From assembly GCF_003096075.1 (NCBI RefSeq), contig NZ_CP015449.1, positions 3,710,364-3,774,363 of the forward strand: a stretch of DNA of 64,000 nt, read 5' to 3'. Made by a program: the position numbers and the translations under genes. The notes below the pieces were generated by a model, which worked only from the letters and a program-made list of their open reading frames with translations, was not told where the DNA came from and searched no databases. The stretch is from Dietzia lutea. GTDB taxonomy: Bacteria > Actinomycetota > Actinomycetes > Mycobacteriales > Mycobacteriaceae. This document shows, one piece after another, positions 1 to 8,671 of the stretch (positions are counted from its first letter, which is position 1; every line of letters begins with the position of its first letter).

Positions 1-171
1 GAGAACCCGGCTTCGCACTGGCCCGACGGCGGCGACTCCCAGCCGCGTCCGTCGACGGTCGTGGCCTGGCGCGACGGTTTCTCCGGCGGCACCGGCTCGC
101 TCGGTTCCGGATCGCTCGGCTCGGGCTCCCTGGGCGCGGGTCCGCTGCCGATGGGCTCGCTCGGCCGCTGA
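1..171 (+). CDS. C-terminal end of a Gly-Ser-Leu repeat protein (partial, 5' end outside window)
   Basis: The open frame enters from the left edge and stops at TGA 169-171, leaving 56 residues. The visible part is a hydrophilic stretch with Trp and Asp followed by GSLGSGSLGSGSLGAG-type repeats ending in GSLGR. The repeat style resembles the GSVGAGSVG repeats of the DUF6802-like protein at 40307-41512, so this may be a paralogue; that link is inference from composition only. The domain that would identify it lies outside the window. Confidence 0.6.
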   Translation, partial: ENPASHWPDGGDSQPRPSTVVAWRDGFSGGTGSLGSGSLGSGSLGAGPLPMGSLGR

Positions 172-347
172 CCCCGCCGCGCCCCGGAGCGTAGGCCGCT
201 GACTCTGCGCACCGGGGCGCAGGCCGCCGTCGAGAAGACCGTTTCGCACACGTCCACTCGGGCGATGCGGGCCGAACGCTCTTCTCGACGGGCCGCCCGC
301 CCGGCGGTCGCGACGGGCCGCCCGCCCTGGGCCGCCCGCCCGGCGGC

Positions 348-1199
348 CTACCGCCCGGCGCGTGCGCTCGCGGCGGCGGGCGCCGCGCCCGTGTACGCCA
401 GTCCGCGCTCGGCGCAGGCCGCGATCGAGGTGGCCACGCCCTCCGGGTCGTCGGACATCGGCACGTGCCCGTCGGCGGTGATCTCCACGTCCGCCTGCGG
501 GAACAGCCGCGTGGCGAGCTTGACTTGGCCGACCGGCAGGACCATGTCGAACCGGCCCCAGCGGATGGTGATGGGCAGGTCCTCGTCGACGGGCGCGGAG
601 AACAGGAAGGTCCGGCGGTCGGCCCGGTCCAGCACGGTGTTGGACACGATCGCCTCGCTGTCGATCGCGGCGGCCTCGGCGGGGTACCGCCACGGGCGGG
701 CGCAGAACACCGCCATCATCACCGCTCGTCCGGCGGCCCGCTCGGTGAGCGCGGGGATGTGCCGCCCGAGCTTGCCGGCCGCGCGTCGGAGACTACGGAA
801 GACGGTGATCGTGTAGCGCCACTCGGCGTGCGAGCGGAAGAACCCGGCGGGCGAGAGCGCGGTGACGCTGCTGGCCAACCCGCGCGCCCCGAGTTCCAGC
901 GCGAGGAAACCGCCGAGGGAGTTGCCGGCGATGTGCGGCCGCTCGCCGGCCGGGACGACCGCCTCGAGCAGGTCGACGAGCTCACCGACGAAGTGGTCGA
1001 GCACGTCCCCGGCGTCCGGCAGGTCGGCGGAGCGTCCGTGTCCGGGCAGGTCGACGACGACCACGCGGAACCGGTCGGCGAGCAACGGGACCACGGCGTC
1101 CCAGGCGTGCGCGCGGTGGCAGACGCCGTGGATGAGGACGATGGTCGGTCCGGATCCGGTGATCTGGTGATACAAACCCATGCGGTCAGTGTCCACCAT
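348..1199 (-). CDS. alpha/beta-fold hydrolase
   Basis: A 283-residue protein with the alpha/beta hydrolase fold: oxyanion-hole segment LIHGVCHRAHAW near residue 23, the DLPGHGRS turn near 50, and nucleophile elbow GNSLGG with Ser94. An Asp in WGRFDMVLP and a late His in DGHVPM complete a plausible triad. The substrate cannot be read. I chose ATG 1199 because a GGTGGGG stretch lies about 9 nt upstream; the next Met (1181) has no such site, and the open frame extends further upstream without support. It is divergent from the MarR gene at 1312, so that regulator may control it (inference). Confidence 0.75.
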   Translation of the reverse strand: MVDTDRMGLYHQITGSGPTIVLIHGVCHRAHAWDAVVPLLADRFRVVVVDLPGHGRSADLPDAGDVLDHFVGELVDLLEAVVPAGERPHIAGNSLGGFLALELGARGLASSVTALSPAGFFRSHAEWRYTITVFRSLRRAAGKLGRHIPALTERAAGRAVMMAVFCARPWRYPAEAAAIDSEAIVSNTVLDRADRRTFLFSAPVDEDLPITIRWGRFDMVLPVGQVKLATRLFPQADVEITADGHVPMSDDPEGVATSIAACAERGLAYTGAAPAAASARAGR

Positions 1200-1311
1200 C
1201 GCGCGCCGCCCCACCAGTGCCTCGACGTGACGCCCCACGGCGGGAGAAGAAGGGCTTACATTCGGTGCCGCGAGGCTTCCGGGGGGAGCCGGTGTCGAGG
1301 GGGCTGGGGTC

Positions 1312-1797
1312 ATGGTGACGACGACGAGGGAACCGGACACCGGAGCTGTCGGGCCCGCTCTGGGTCTCGCCGAGCAGTTCCGGCCGATCCTCCTCCGGCT
1401 GGACCTGCTGGTCCGCCGCCAGAGCACTCAGTACGCGCTGAGTAGAGCGCAGACGTCGATCCTTCACACTCTGGCGTGCCACGGTCGTCTGCGCATGACG
1501 GACCTCGCCCGTCTCGAGAACGTGCGGGTGCCGACCACCAGCAACTCGGTGAGCGTCATCGAGGCCATGGGGTACGTCGAGCGCGAGCCCGACGAGTCCG
1601 ACCGGCGTGGCGTCTGCGTACGACTGACGGACCTGGGCCGCGCGCGGATCGAGCAGGTGCTGGCCGACCGCGACCGCGACTTCGCCGAACACCTGGGTCG
1701 GCTGACCGGCGAGCAGCGCGAGCTGCTGTCGGCGGCGGTGCCCGCTTTCAACGCCCTGCTCGACGCCTTCGACGCCGCCTCCGCCGGACCCGCCTGA
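1312..1797 (+). CDS. MarR-family transcriptional regulator
   Basis: A 161-residue protein of normal MarR length. A winged helix spans roughly residues 45-110: LSRAQTSILHTLACHGRLRMTDLARLENV, then the recognition helix with PTTSNSVSVIEAMGYVERE and the wing DESDRRGVCVRLTD. The ligand is unknown. It is divergent from the alpha/beta hydrolase that starts at 1199. The 112-bp gap contains a -10-like TACATT at 1257-1262. Start ATG follows a G-rich run (gggggctggggtc) that can serve as ribosome binding site. Confidence 0.85.
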   Translation: MVTTTREPDTGAVGPALGLAEQFRPILLRLDLLVRRQSTQYALSRAQTSILHTLACHGRLRMTDLARLENVRVPTTSNSVSVIEAMGYVEREPDESDRRGVCVRLTDLGRARIEQVLADRDRDFAEHLGRLTGEQRELLSAAVPAFNALLDAFDAASAGPA

Positions 1798-1846
1798 CCT
1801 CCGCGCGGCCCACTCCCCCGCCTCCGTCCGACTAGCCTCGGCGGGC

Positions 1847-2545
1847 ATGAGCACTGTCGTCATCACCGGCGCCTCCCGCGGGATCGGGGCGGCGACCGCC
1901 CGCGCCCTGGCCGACCGCCACGACCTGGTCCTGGTGAGCCGCGACGCCGACGCGCTCCGGGCCGTCGCGGCCGACTGCCGCTCCGCACACCCGGGCGACG
2001 GCCGGTCCGTCGAGATCGTCGAGGCCGACCTCACCACCGCCGACGGGGTCGCCCGCGTCGCCGACGGCCTCAGCACGCTCGACGGGCTCGTCCACTGCGC
2101 CGGGGTCGCCGATCTCGGCCGGACCGAGCACACCGACGCCGAGCAGTGGCGCCGGGCATTCGAGGTCAACGTGCTGGCCGTGGTCGAGCTGACCCGGGCA
2201 CTGCTCCCGGCGCTACGCGCGGCACAAGGACACCTCGTCGTCGTCAACTCCGGCGCGGGGACCACCGCCAAGCCCGGCTGGGGCTCCTACAGCGCCTCCA
2301 AGTTCGCGCTGCGCGCCGTCACCGACACGCTCCGCGGCGAGGAACCCGACCTGCGCGTCACCTCCATCCACCCCGGCCGCGTCGACACGGACATGCAGCG
2401 CGCGATCGTCGCGCACGAGGGCGGTACCTACGACCCCGGCGCCTACCTCAGCGCCGACTCCGTGGCCACCGCCGTCCGACACGCGTTGGAGTCCACTCCG
2501 GACGCCCACCCCACCGAGGTCGTCCTGCGGCCGCGGTCCCGCTGA
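1847..2545 (+). CDS. short-chain dehydrogenase/reductase (SDR)
   Basis: A 232-residue classical SDR, slightly short for the family. The cofactor site TGASRGIG lies near residue 7, the Asp of the adenine pocket in EADLTT, and the catalytic Ser/Tyr/Lys in VVNSGAG and YSASK. NAD(P)-dependent oxidoreduction of an unknown alcohol or ketone is expected, in the cytoplasm. The NAG motif is replaced by CAGVAD. It lies 49 bp after the MarR gene and 92 bp before panE on the same strand; no shared pathway is evident. Confidence 0.85.
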   Translation: MSTVVITGASRGIGAATARALADRHDLVLVSRDADALRAVAADCRSAHPGDGRSVEIVEADLTTADGVARVADGLSTLDGLVHCAGVADLGRTEHTDAEQWRRAFEVNVLAVVELTRALLPALRAAQGHLVVVNSGAGTTAKPGWGSYSASKFALRAVTDTLRGEEPDLRVTSIHPGRVDTDMQRAIVAHEGGTYDPGAYLSADSVATAVRHALESTPDAHPTEVVLRPRSR

Positions 2546-2637
2546 CGCCCGCGCCACCCCCCTCGCGCCCTCTCCGCACGGCCGCATACCGCGAACGCCT
2601 GCCGCGCGGCCGTGCGTGTCGTAACGTCTGCACCACC

Positions 2638-3726
2638 ATGACCAGCCCCGATTCCCCTCTGCGGATCACCGTGATCGGCGCGGGCGTGGTCGGCTGCTAC
2701 ATCGGCGGTCGGCTCGCCCGCGACGCCGACGTGACCCTCGTCGGGCGTCCCCACGTCCTCGACCCCATCCGTGAGCTGGGCCTCACCGTGGAGGCGGGCG
2801 GCAACGAGGGCGGCCGCCTGCACGTCCCCGCCGACATGCTCACCCTGGCCACCACCCCGGACTCGGTCCGGCGCGCCGACGTCGTGCTGGTGTGCACCAA
2901 GGCCGGGCAGACGGCCGCCGCCACCGCGGAGTTCGCGCCGCTCCTGCGCCCCACCACCCTCGTCGTGGGACTGCAGAACGGGCTGCACTCGGCGGACCTC
3001 ATCCGCGAAGGCGTGGACTCCGCGCCGGTGATCGCCGGCGTCGTGCCGTTCAACGTCGCCCGCACCGCGCCCGCCACCTACCGCCGCACGTCCACGGGCG
3101 AGATCCGGATCGCCGAGCACCCGAGGCTCGTCCCACTGCTGCGCACGGCCGCCGAGGCCGGACTGCCGCTGCGTCCCACCGACGACATCCAGGCCGTCCT
3201 GCACGGCAAGGTCCTCATGAACCTCAACAACGCCGTACAGGCGCTGTCCGGCCTGCCGCTGCGCACCGAGCTGCTCGACCGCGATCTGCGGTGCTGCCTC
3301 GCCCTGTGCCAGGCCGAGGCGAACCGGGTGTTCACCGCGGCCGGCGTGGTGCCCCGGGTGCCGCTCGCCGTGCCCGCCGGCGCCCTGCCGATGGTGATGC
3401 GCCTGCCCACCCCGCTGTTCCGCCGGCTCGGTCGGGCCGTGATGCGGGTCGACGCCGACGGCACCTCGTCCATGAACGACGACCTGCTGCGGGGCCGGCC
3501 CACCGAGATCGACGTCCTGCAGGGCAAGGTCGTAAAGATGGCCCGTCAGCTCGGACTGTCGGCGCCGGCCTGCGAGCGGATCGTGGAACTGGTGCGCGAG
3601 GCCGAGGCCGACGGCGAGAACCGGCGCCGGTGGAGCGGCCCCGACCTGCTCGCCGAGCTGCAACGCGCGCGGCGCCGGGCGCGCCGGCTCGCCCGACTGC
3701 AGCAGACGAGCGGTCAGTCCTCGTAG
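2638..3726 (+). CDS. panE: 2-dehydropantoate 2-reductase (ketopantoate reductase)
   Basis: A 362-residue protein with an N-terminal NADPH-binding Rossmann motif (VIGAGVVGCYIGGRLA, residues ~10-25). It has the family lysine in HGKVLMNLNNAVQALSG and the C-terminal ketopantoate-domain signature SSMNDDLLRGRPTEIDVLQG. It would reduce 2-dehydropantoate to pantoate in pantothenate synthesis. About 360 residues is longer than E. coli PanE (303), so a paralogous ApbA/PanE-type reductase with another substrate is possible. The open frame extends far upstream inside the SDR gene; ATG 2638 is the first start outside it. Confidence 0.75.
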   Translation: MTSPDSPLRITVIGAGVVGCYIGGRLARDADVTLVGRPHVLDPIRELGLTVEAGGNEGGRLHVPADMLTLATTPDSVRRADVVLVCTKAGQTAAATAEFAPLLRPTTLVVGLQNGLHSADLIREGVDSAPVIAGVVPFNVARTAPATYRRTSTGEIRIAEHPRLVPLLRTAAEAGLPLRPTDDIQAVLHGKVLMNLNNAVQALSGLPLRTELLDRDLRCCLALCQAEANRVFTAAGVVPRVPLAVPAGALPMVMRLPTPLFRRLGRAVMRVDADGTSSMNDDLLRGRPTEIDVLQGKVVKMARQLGLSAPACERIVELVREAEADGENRRRWSGPDLLAELQRARRRARRLARLQQTSGQSS

Positions 3727-3734
3727 CCGAAAGG

Positions 3735-4016
3735 TCAGTCCTCGTAACCGATCGAGAACGCGGCCTCGAGGTCGTGCTTGGACTGGGTCCGGAACGCGAT
3801 GTGCGTCTCGGTGTCCACCACCCCAGGGACCTTGTTGAGGCGGTCGGAGACGATGTCGGCGATCTCCTCGTTGCGCCGCGCGCGGACCAGCACGATGAGG
3901 TCGATGGTCCCGGTGACGGAGTACACCTCGGACACGCCGTCGATCTCGGCGATCGCGGAGGCGACCTCGGGGATCCGCGCCGTCTCGGCGTGGACGAAGA
4001 CGATTGCGGTGATCAT
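3735..4016 (-). CDS. Lrp/AsnC-type ligand-binding (RAM) domain protein, stand-alone
   Basis: A 93-residue protein consisting only of the RAM domain: ITAIVFVHAETARIPEVASAIAEIDGVSEVYSVTGTIDLIVLVRA fits the beta-alpha-beta RAM fold, with the conserved Gly/Asp after TGTIDLIV. There is no N-terminal helix-turn-helix, so it cannot bind DNA alone. Stand-alone RAM proteins usually oligomerise and bind amino acids (family knowledge). Stop codons of this gene and panE are 8 bp apart (convergent). The start is divergent from the AIM24 gene at 4056. Confidence 0.8.
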   Translation of the reverse strand: MITAIVFVHAETARIPEVASAIAEIDGVSEVYSVTGTIDLIVLVRARRNEEIADIVSDRLNKVPGVVDTETHIAFRTQSKHDLEAAFSIGYED

Positions 4017-4055
4017 GGACCCAACGCTAGCGCAGCGGGCGTAGCGTAGGTTGCC

Positions 4056-4745
4056 ATGATCCACGGGGACCTCTTCCGGAGCGCGCGTGAGACGGAGACG
4101 GGCCGACCGTTCGCGCTCCAGAACTCCAAGATGCTCAAGGTGACCCTCGCCGACCAGCCGATTCTCGCGCGGACCGGATCGATGGTCGCCTATCAGGGGC
4201 AGATCGGGTTCGAGAACATCGGCAGCGGCGGGCTCGGCAAGATGTTCAAGGCCGCTGCCACCGGCGAGGGCGTGCCGCTCATGCGCTGCACCGGCCGCGG
4301 CGAGCTGTTCCTCGCCGACCATGCCTCCGAGGTCCAGGTGCTGTACCTCGAGAACGACATGATCTCGGTGAACGGCGCCAGCGTCCTGGCCTTCTCCGAG
4401 GGCATCGCGTGGGACATCCACCGCATCGCCGCGAAGGGCGCCGTCATGACCGGCGGCCTGTTCAACGTCTCCCTGCGCGGCACCGGCTTCGTCGCCGTGA
4501 CGACCAAGGGGCAGCCGGTGGCGCTGGACGTCTCCGGGGCGCCGACCTTCGCCGATCCGCAGGCCGTCGTGTTGTGGACGGCCGGGGTGTCGATGGACGT
4601 GCGCGTGGACACCGGTGGGCTGCGGTCGCTGATCCGCGGTGGGTCGGGCGAGACGTTCCAGTTGGCGTTCGGCGGGCAGGGCCTGGTCGTGGTCCAGCCG
4701 TCGGAGAACGTCCCGCAGGGCGCGGGGAGCCAGGGCGGGTCGTAG
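4056..4745 (+). CDS. AIM24 family protein
   Basis: A 229-residue protein of the AIM24/DUF124 (TPM/tubby-like beta-barrel) family. The signature runs ILARTGSMVAYQGQIGFEN near residue 35 and GRGELFLADHASEVQVLYLENDMISVNGASVLAFSEGIAWDI in the middle. No signal peptide or membrane segment is visible. The biochemical role of bacterial members is not established. Monocistronic by context, between a divergent RAM-domain gene and a convergent ketosteroid isomerase. Confidence 0.8.
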   Translation: MIHGDLFRSARETETGRPFALQNSKMLKVTLADQPILARTGSMVAYQGQIGFENIGSGGLGKMFKAAATGEGVPLMRCTGRGELFLADHASEVQVLYLENDMISVNGASVLAFSEGIAWDIHRIAAKGAVMTGGLFNVSLRGTGFVAVTTKGQPVALDVSGAPTFADPQAVVLWTAGVSMDVRVDTGGLRSLIRGGSGETFQLAFGGQGLVVVQPSENVPQGAGSQGGS

Positions 4746-4753
4746 GTCCGCCG

Positions 4754-4800
4754 CCCCGGCCGATGCGCGACGGCGGTCCCCCGCCCCCGGCCGATGCGCG
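4754..4800. repeat. 16-bp direct repeat in an intergenic gap
   Basis: CCCCGGCCGATGCGCG occurs at 4754-4769 and again at 4785-4800, 31 bp apart, between the convergent ends of the AIM24 and KSI genes. It looks like a small local duplication. No function is visible. Confidence 0.7.
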
Positions 4801-4801
4801 C

Positions 4802-5185
4802 TCAGCTCATGTTCTCCGGGGTCCAGTAGGCGCGCATGGAGGAGACCTTGCCCTCGGCGTCGTGGACCATGAGGTCCCACACGTTGATGGTGGCCTTGGA
4901 GCCCCCGTCGAAGTGGGTGGTGATCTCGAAGTTGAACAGCAGGTCGTTGCCGCACACGCGGGTCTCGAGGACCTTCGCCTCGATCTTCAACGCGACGACG
5001 CTGGAGTAGAAGGCGCGGATCGCCTCCGCGCCCTCGTGCACGGTGCCGCCGCCGACGGGGTCCTCGACGGTGGCGTCGTCGGCGTAGAGGGCCATGACGG
5101 CCTCGAGGTCGCCGGCGACGAGCGCGTCGACGTAGGACTGCGCGGTGGCGCGGATCTGCTCGGGTGCGGTGGCTGCGGCGCTCAT
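4802..5185 (-). CDS. steroid delta(5)-isomerase (ketosteroid isomerase, KSI)
   Basis: A 127-residue NTF2-fold protein that resembles Pseudomonas putida KSI over most of its length. YADDATVEDPVGG corresponds to YADDATVEDPFGQ, and VWDLMVHD...MRAYWTPENMS to VIDVMRFD...MQAYWSEVNLS. The catalytic residues appear conserved: Tyr18, Asp42 and Asp104 correspond to KSI Tyr16, Asp40 and Asp103. It should move the C5-C6 double bond of 3-keto-delta5 steroids to C4-C5. An AAAGG ribosome site precedes ATG 5185. Upstream is a near-perfect KstR-type operator (5228-5241), which ties it to steroid catabolism. Confidence 0.85.
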   Translation of the reverse strand: MSAAATAPEQIRATAQSYVDALVAGDLEAVMALYADDATVEDPVGGGTVHEGAEAIRAFYSSVVALKIEAKVLETRVCGNDLLFNFEITTHFDGGSKATINVWDLMVHDAEGKVSSMRAYWTPENMS

Positions 5186-5227
5186 GGTGGGTGGCCTTTC
5201 GGTGACGACGACGAGGTGACCCGAGCC

Positions 5228-5241
5228 TAGAACGTGTTCTC
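5228..5241 (-). promoter_or_regulatory. KstR-type operator upstream of ketosteroid isomerase
   Basis: TAGAACGTGTTCTC fits the KstR consensus TNNAACNNGTTNNA in seven of eight fixed positions (last A is C). On the minus strand it reads GAGAACACGTTCTA and runs into a -10-like TAGGCT, 43 bp upstream of the KSI start. The arrangement is the same as at 12742-12755. KstR is the TetR-family repressor of cholesterol catabolism in mycobacteria and rhodococci; no kstR gene is in this window. Confidence 0.65.
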
Positions 5242-5366
5242 ACGCGGCGGGCGCGCACCGGACCATTTTCTGCTGCGCCTCCTCGTCGGTTGCGCCACTT
5301 GCGCCCCAGCCCTACCCTCCTCTCACGACTGTCACAGGGCCGGCGCGCCCGGGGAGCGGAGTACGC

Positions 5367-6800
5367 ATGTCCACACAGCAGACGTCCCGACAGCCGTCGG
5401 ACGAGGAGTCGTTCCACACCGGCCGGGTGGTGATCATCTCCCTGGTCGCCGCGCTCGGCGGTTTCCTCTTCGGGTTCGACACAGCGGTGATCAACGGCGC
5501 GGTCGACGCGGTGCAGCAGGACTTCGGTATCGGTGCCGGGCTGATCGGGTTCACGGTCTCCTCGGCGTTGCTCGGGTGCATCCTCGGCGCCTACCTGGCG
5601 GGGCGACTGGCCGATCGGTGGGGCCGCACCCGCGTCATGGTCCTGGCGGCGGCGTTGTTCCTCCTCAGCGCGCTCGGTTCCGGGTTCGCGTCCGGCCCGT
5701 GGGACCTCATCGCCTGGCGCGTCCTCGGCGGGCTCGGCGTGGGCGCGGCGTCCGTCATCGCTCCGGCGTACATCGCCGAGGTGGCGCCGCCCGCGATCCG
5801 TGGCCGACTCGGTTCGCTCCAACAGCTGGCGATCGTCTCGGGCATCTTCGTCGCCCTGCTCTCGGACGCGTGGCTGGCCGGAGTGGCCGGCGGCGCGATC
5901 GAGGAGCTGTGGTTCGGGGCGGCCGCGTGGCGGTGGATGTTCTGGGCGGAGGTGATCCCCGCGGTGGCCTACGGGTTCCTGGCGCTGATGATCCCCGAAT
6001 CGCCGCGCTACCTGGTGGGCAGGGGGATGGTCGACGAGGCCAAGCGCGTCCTGCGTTCCATCCAGGAGGGCGGGATCGACACCCGCATCCGCGAGATCCG
6101 CGCGACCGTCCGCGAGGACCGCCGCCAGTCGTGGCGGGACCTGATCCGCCCGGGCGGCTGGAACTTCCTGCCCATCGTGTGGATCGGCATCATCCTGTCG
6201 GTCTTCCAGCAGGCCGTGGGCATCAACGTGATCTTCTACTACTCCACCACGCTGTGGCAGTCGGTCGGCTTCGCCGAGGAGGACGCGTTCACCCAGTCGG
6301 TCATCACGTCGGTGACGAACATCGTCGTCACGATCGTGGCGATCTCGCTCATCGACAAGATCGGTCGCCGCCGACTGCTCATGATCGGCTCGGTCGGCAT
6401 GACCATCTGCCTGGCGGTGATGGCGGCGATGTTCAGCCAGGCCACCATGGTCGCCGGGCCGGACGGCGAACTCGCCCCGCAGCTCGGCGACACCCCGGGG
6501 CTCATCGCCCTCATCGCCGCGAACGGATTCGTCGTGTTCTTCGGGATGTCGTGGGGCCCGGCGGTGTGGGTGCTGCTCGGCGAGATGTTCAACAACCGGA
6601 TCCGCTCCACCGCGCTGGGGTTGGCGGCGGCCGCGCAGTGGCTGGCGAACTTCGCCGTGTCGACCGCATTCCCGCCGATGGCCGAGTTCAGCCTGCCGTT
6701 CACCTACGGCTTCTACGCGGTCGCGGCGCTGCTGTCGCTGCTGTTCGTGGCGCGGTTCATCCCCGAGACGACCGGCCGCTCGCTGGAGGAGATGGAGTAG
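5367..6800 (+). CDS. MFS sugar porter (proton-coupled sugar transporter)
   Basis: A 477-residue, 12-helix inner-membrane transporter of the sugar porter family. Visible signatures are GGFLFGFDTAVINGA in TM1, GRLADRWGRTR after TM2, PESPRYLVGRG at the end of TM6, QQAVGINVIFYYS in TM7, DKIGRRRLL between TM8 and TM9, and PETTGRSLEEME at the C terminus. These match XylE/GalP/GlcP-type symporters; the sugar cannot be told. It stands alone, convergent with the GyrI-like gene 7 bp beyond. Confidence 0.9.
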   Translation: MSTQQTSRQPSDEESFHTGRVVIISLVAALGGFLFGFDTAVINGAVDAVQQDFGIGAGLIGFTVSSALLGCILGAYLAGRLADRWGRTRVMVLAAALFLLSALGSGFASGPWDLIAWRVLGGLGVGAASVIAPAYIAEVAPPAIRGRLGSLQQLAIVSGIFVALLSDAWLAGVAGGAIEELWFGAAAWRWMFWAEVIPAVAYGFLALMIPESPRYLVGRGMVDEAKRVLRSIQEGGIDTRIREIRATVREDRRQSWRDLIRPGGWNFLPIVWIGIILSVFQQAVGINVIFYYSTTLWQSVGFAEEDAFTQSVITSVTNIVVTIVAISLIDKIGRRRLLMIGSVGMTICLAVMAAMFSQATMVAGPDGELAPQLGDTPGLIALIAANGFVVFFGMSWGPAVWVLLGEMFNNRIRSTALGLAAAAQWLANFAVSTAFPPMAEFSLPFTYGFYAVAALLSLLFVARFIPETTGRSLEEME

Positions 6801-6807
6801 CCCGGGG

Positions 6808-7419
6808 TCAGGCCTCGTCGTCGGGGGTGCGCACCGCGCAGAAAAGGTCGGTGCGCAGCGTGGCCGGGTCCATGTCGGGCGAGGGTTCGGTGACATACGA
6901 CTCCCAGAACGGCAGCCCGGGCGCGCGTCCCGTCCCCGCGATCTCGCCCATGAAGTCGCCCCAGGCCGGCCCGAGGTCGTCGTACGAGCCGACGTGGCTG
7001 ATCACGGCGATCTCGCCGGCCGGCAGCTCGGAGGCGACGACCCGTCGACCGTCGGCCTCGATCGGTTCCGCCCCAACCTGCTCGGCCAGCGGGGCACGGA
7101 GCGGGAAGCCGATCTCCAGGTCGACCACCGAGTCGGGCCCCTCGACCGCGTCGGTGTAGAGGGCGATGGGCGGGCCCGCGGGAGCCAGGCCGGCCTCGAA
7201 CGCGCGCGGCAGGACGGTCCCGAAGACGGAGTCGAACACCCCGGTCAGCTCCGACATCGGCACGCCCGTCACGCGGACCACGGCGGTGGGCACGGCGGGC
7301 ACGCGCAGCAACCGGATCCCGTCGATCGGGTCCGCGCCCAGGGCGGGGTAACCAGACGGGGGGTCGGCCGGCGCCGTGGGTGCCTGACCGTGTGACGAGG
7401 AGGATGACGACGACGACAT
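6808..7419 (-). CDS. GyrI-like small-molecule-binding domain protein
   Basis: A 203-residue protein with a Ser-rich start (MSSSSSSSSHG) followed by one GyrI-like/AraC effector-binding domain. Visible elements are LLRVPAVPTAVVRVTGVPMSELTGVFDSVF, an ALYTDAVEG strand, and the late SHVGSYDDLGPAWGDFMGEI helix, which is the usual family ending. There is no DNA-binding domain. Such proteins bind small ligands and some hydrolyse cyclopropanoids (family knowledge). ATG 7419 has GGAAGGG upstream; the frame upstream of it is unsupported. Confidence 0.75.
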   Translation of the reverse strand: MSSSSSSSSHGQAPTAPADPPSGYPALGADPIDGIRLLRVPAVPTAVVRVTGVPMSELTGVFDSVFGTVLPRAFEAGLAPAGPPIALYTDAVEGPDSVVDLEIGFPLRAPLAEQVGAEPIEADGRRVVASELPAGEIAVISHVGSYDDLGPAWGDFMGEIAGTGRAPGLPFWESYVTEPSPDMDPATLRTDLFCAVRTPDDEA

Positions 7420-7592
7420 GGTGTGCCCTTCCGACGACGAGGTGCCTGCTCCCAGTGTGCGCTGCGATCGGGACGAGGGGAAGACCCGCCGAGCAGCAGG
7501 GCGAGCCTCTCCGCGCCGACGGGTGCACCCGGCGCCCGGGGGTACGGCCGGCGAGGGATGCAGCCGACGCCCGGCGGGGGAACACTGGGGGC

Positions 7593-7775
7593 ATGCCCCA
7601 CTACCGTCTCCACACCCCCGACCAGACGATCGGTCTCGGCGAGCACGAGACCGCCCAGCAGGCCCTCGAGTCCGCCGTGTCCGGTCATCGTGAGACCCGG
7701 CCCGCCGACGGGTCCCTCGAGGTCCAGGTGGGCGAGGCGTGGCACTCCGTCGACATCGAGGGGGACATGCCGTGA
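7593..7775 (+). CDS. small hypothetical protein translationally coupled to an MBL-fold gene
   Basis: A 60-residue acidic protein (MPHYRLHTPDQTIGLGEHETAQQALESAV...) that I do not recognise. It may form a small alpha/beta fold, with a strand, the helix HETAQQALESAV, then two strands (SLEVQVG, AWHSVDIEG). A G-rich site (GGGGG) precedes the ATG. Its TGA overlaps the GTG start of the next gene (GTGA at 7772-7775), so the two are probably co-translated and may work together. Confidence 0.65.
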   Translation: MPHYRLHTPDQTIGLGEHETAQQALESAVSGHRETRPADGSLEVQVGEAWHSVDIEGDMP

Positions 7776-8671
7776 GCGCGGCCCGCGACGCCGGAGCCGA
7801 CCGCAATTCTCACGGGACGGGCCCGGATTCGGTGACCCAGTGCGCGACGTGCGGGGTCGAGCGGGCGGAGCCCCTGCCCGAGGTGTGTCCGATCTGCGCG
7901 GACGAGCGCCAGTACGTGCCCGTCTCCGGGCAGCGCTGGACCACGCCCGAGCAGTCGCGGGCGGCGGGTGCGTCCATCGAGTTCACCGAGCGCGAGACCG
8001 ACGTGATCGGTCTGGAGCAGAAGAACTGTCCCGGGATCGGCCAGCGGCCGTCGCTCATCCGGACCGACCACGGGAACGTCCTGGTCGAGGTCCCGAACTA
8101 CATCAGCGACGAGGCGGTCGCGGCGATCCGCGGCTGGGGCGGACTGTCGGCGATCATCGCCTCGCACCCGCACATGTACGGGCTGCAGTCGTTGTGGTCG
8201 GCGGCGTTCGACGACTGCCCGGTGTACGTCTCCGCTCCGGACGAGCAGTGGCTGGGCCTGCGACCGCGCAAGACGATCGTGTGGGGCGGGGGCCACGCGA
8301 CGGACCCGGCCGACGGCGGCGAGATCGAGATTTTGCCCGGCGTGCGGGCGTCGCAGCCGGGCGGCCACTTTCCCGGCAGCGTGGTCGTGCACTGGACCGC
8401 TCCGGACGGCGAGGGGGTGCTGTTCAGCGGCGACACGATCGGCACGGTCGCCGACCGGGAGTGGGTGACGTTCATGCGGTCGTTTCCCAACTGGATGCCG
8501 CTGTCCGGTGCGGTGGTGCGCCGGATCGCCGAGCACGTCTCGCGGTACGACTACGACAGGCTCTACAGCAACTTCGGCGGGTTCGTTCCCCGGGACGCGC
8601 GGGCCGCGGTGCAGCGGTCGGCCGAGCGCTACGCGGCATGGGTCGACGGCGAGTACGACCACCTCACCTAG
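7772..8671 (+). CDS. MBL-fold metallo-hydrolase-like protein with N-terminal zinc ribbon
   Basis: A 299-residue protein. Residues ~20-42 carry two CxxC pairs (CATC and CPIC), a rubredoxin-like zinc knuckle. The rest follows the metallo-beta-lactamase order: IIASHPHMYG, then HFPGSVVVHW, then LFSGDTIGT. The canonical HxHxDH metal motif is degenerate (HPHMYG lacks the Asp-His pair), so hydrolase activity is uncertain. Start GTG 7772 overlaps the stop of the 60-aa gene. The 3' end overlaps the convergent ArsR gene by 8 bp. Confidence 0.7.
   Translation: MSAARDAGADRNSHGTGPDSVTQCATCGVERAEPLPEVCPICADERQYVPVSGQRWTTPEQSRAAGASIEFTERETDVIGLEQKNCPGIGQRPSLIRTDHGNVLVEVPNYISDEAVAAIRGWGGLSAIIASHPHMYGLQSLWSAAFDDCPVYVSAPDEQWLGLRPRKTIVWGGGHATDPADGGEIEILPGVRASQPGGHFPGSVVVHWTAPDGEGVLFSGDTIGTVADREWVTFMRSFPNWMPLSGAVVRRIAEHVSRYDYDRLYSNFGGFVPRDARAAVQRSAERYAAWVDGEYDHLT

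Noticed and set aside
3735..6896. 1053-codon minus-strand frame
   Set aside because: Only its last 93 codons (RAM-domain protein, 3735-4016) are real; the rest lies opposite the AIM24, KSI and sugar porter region and reads as Arg/His/Asp-rich noise.
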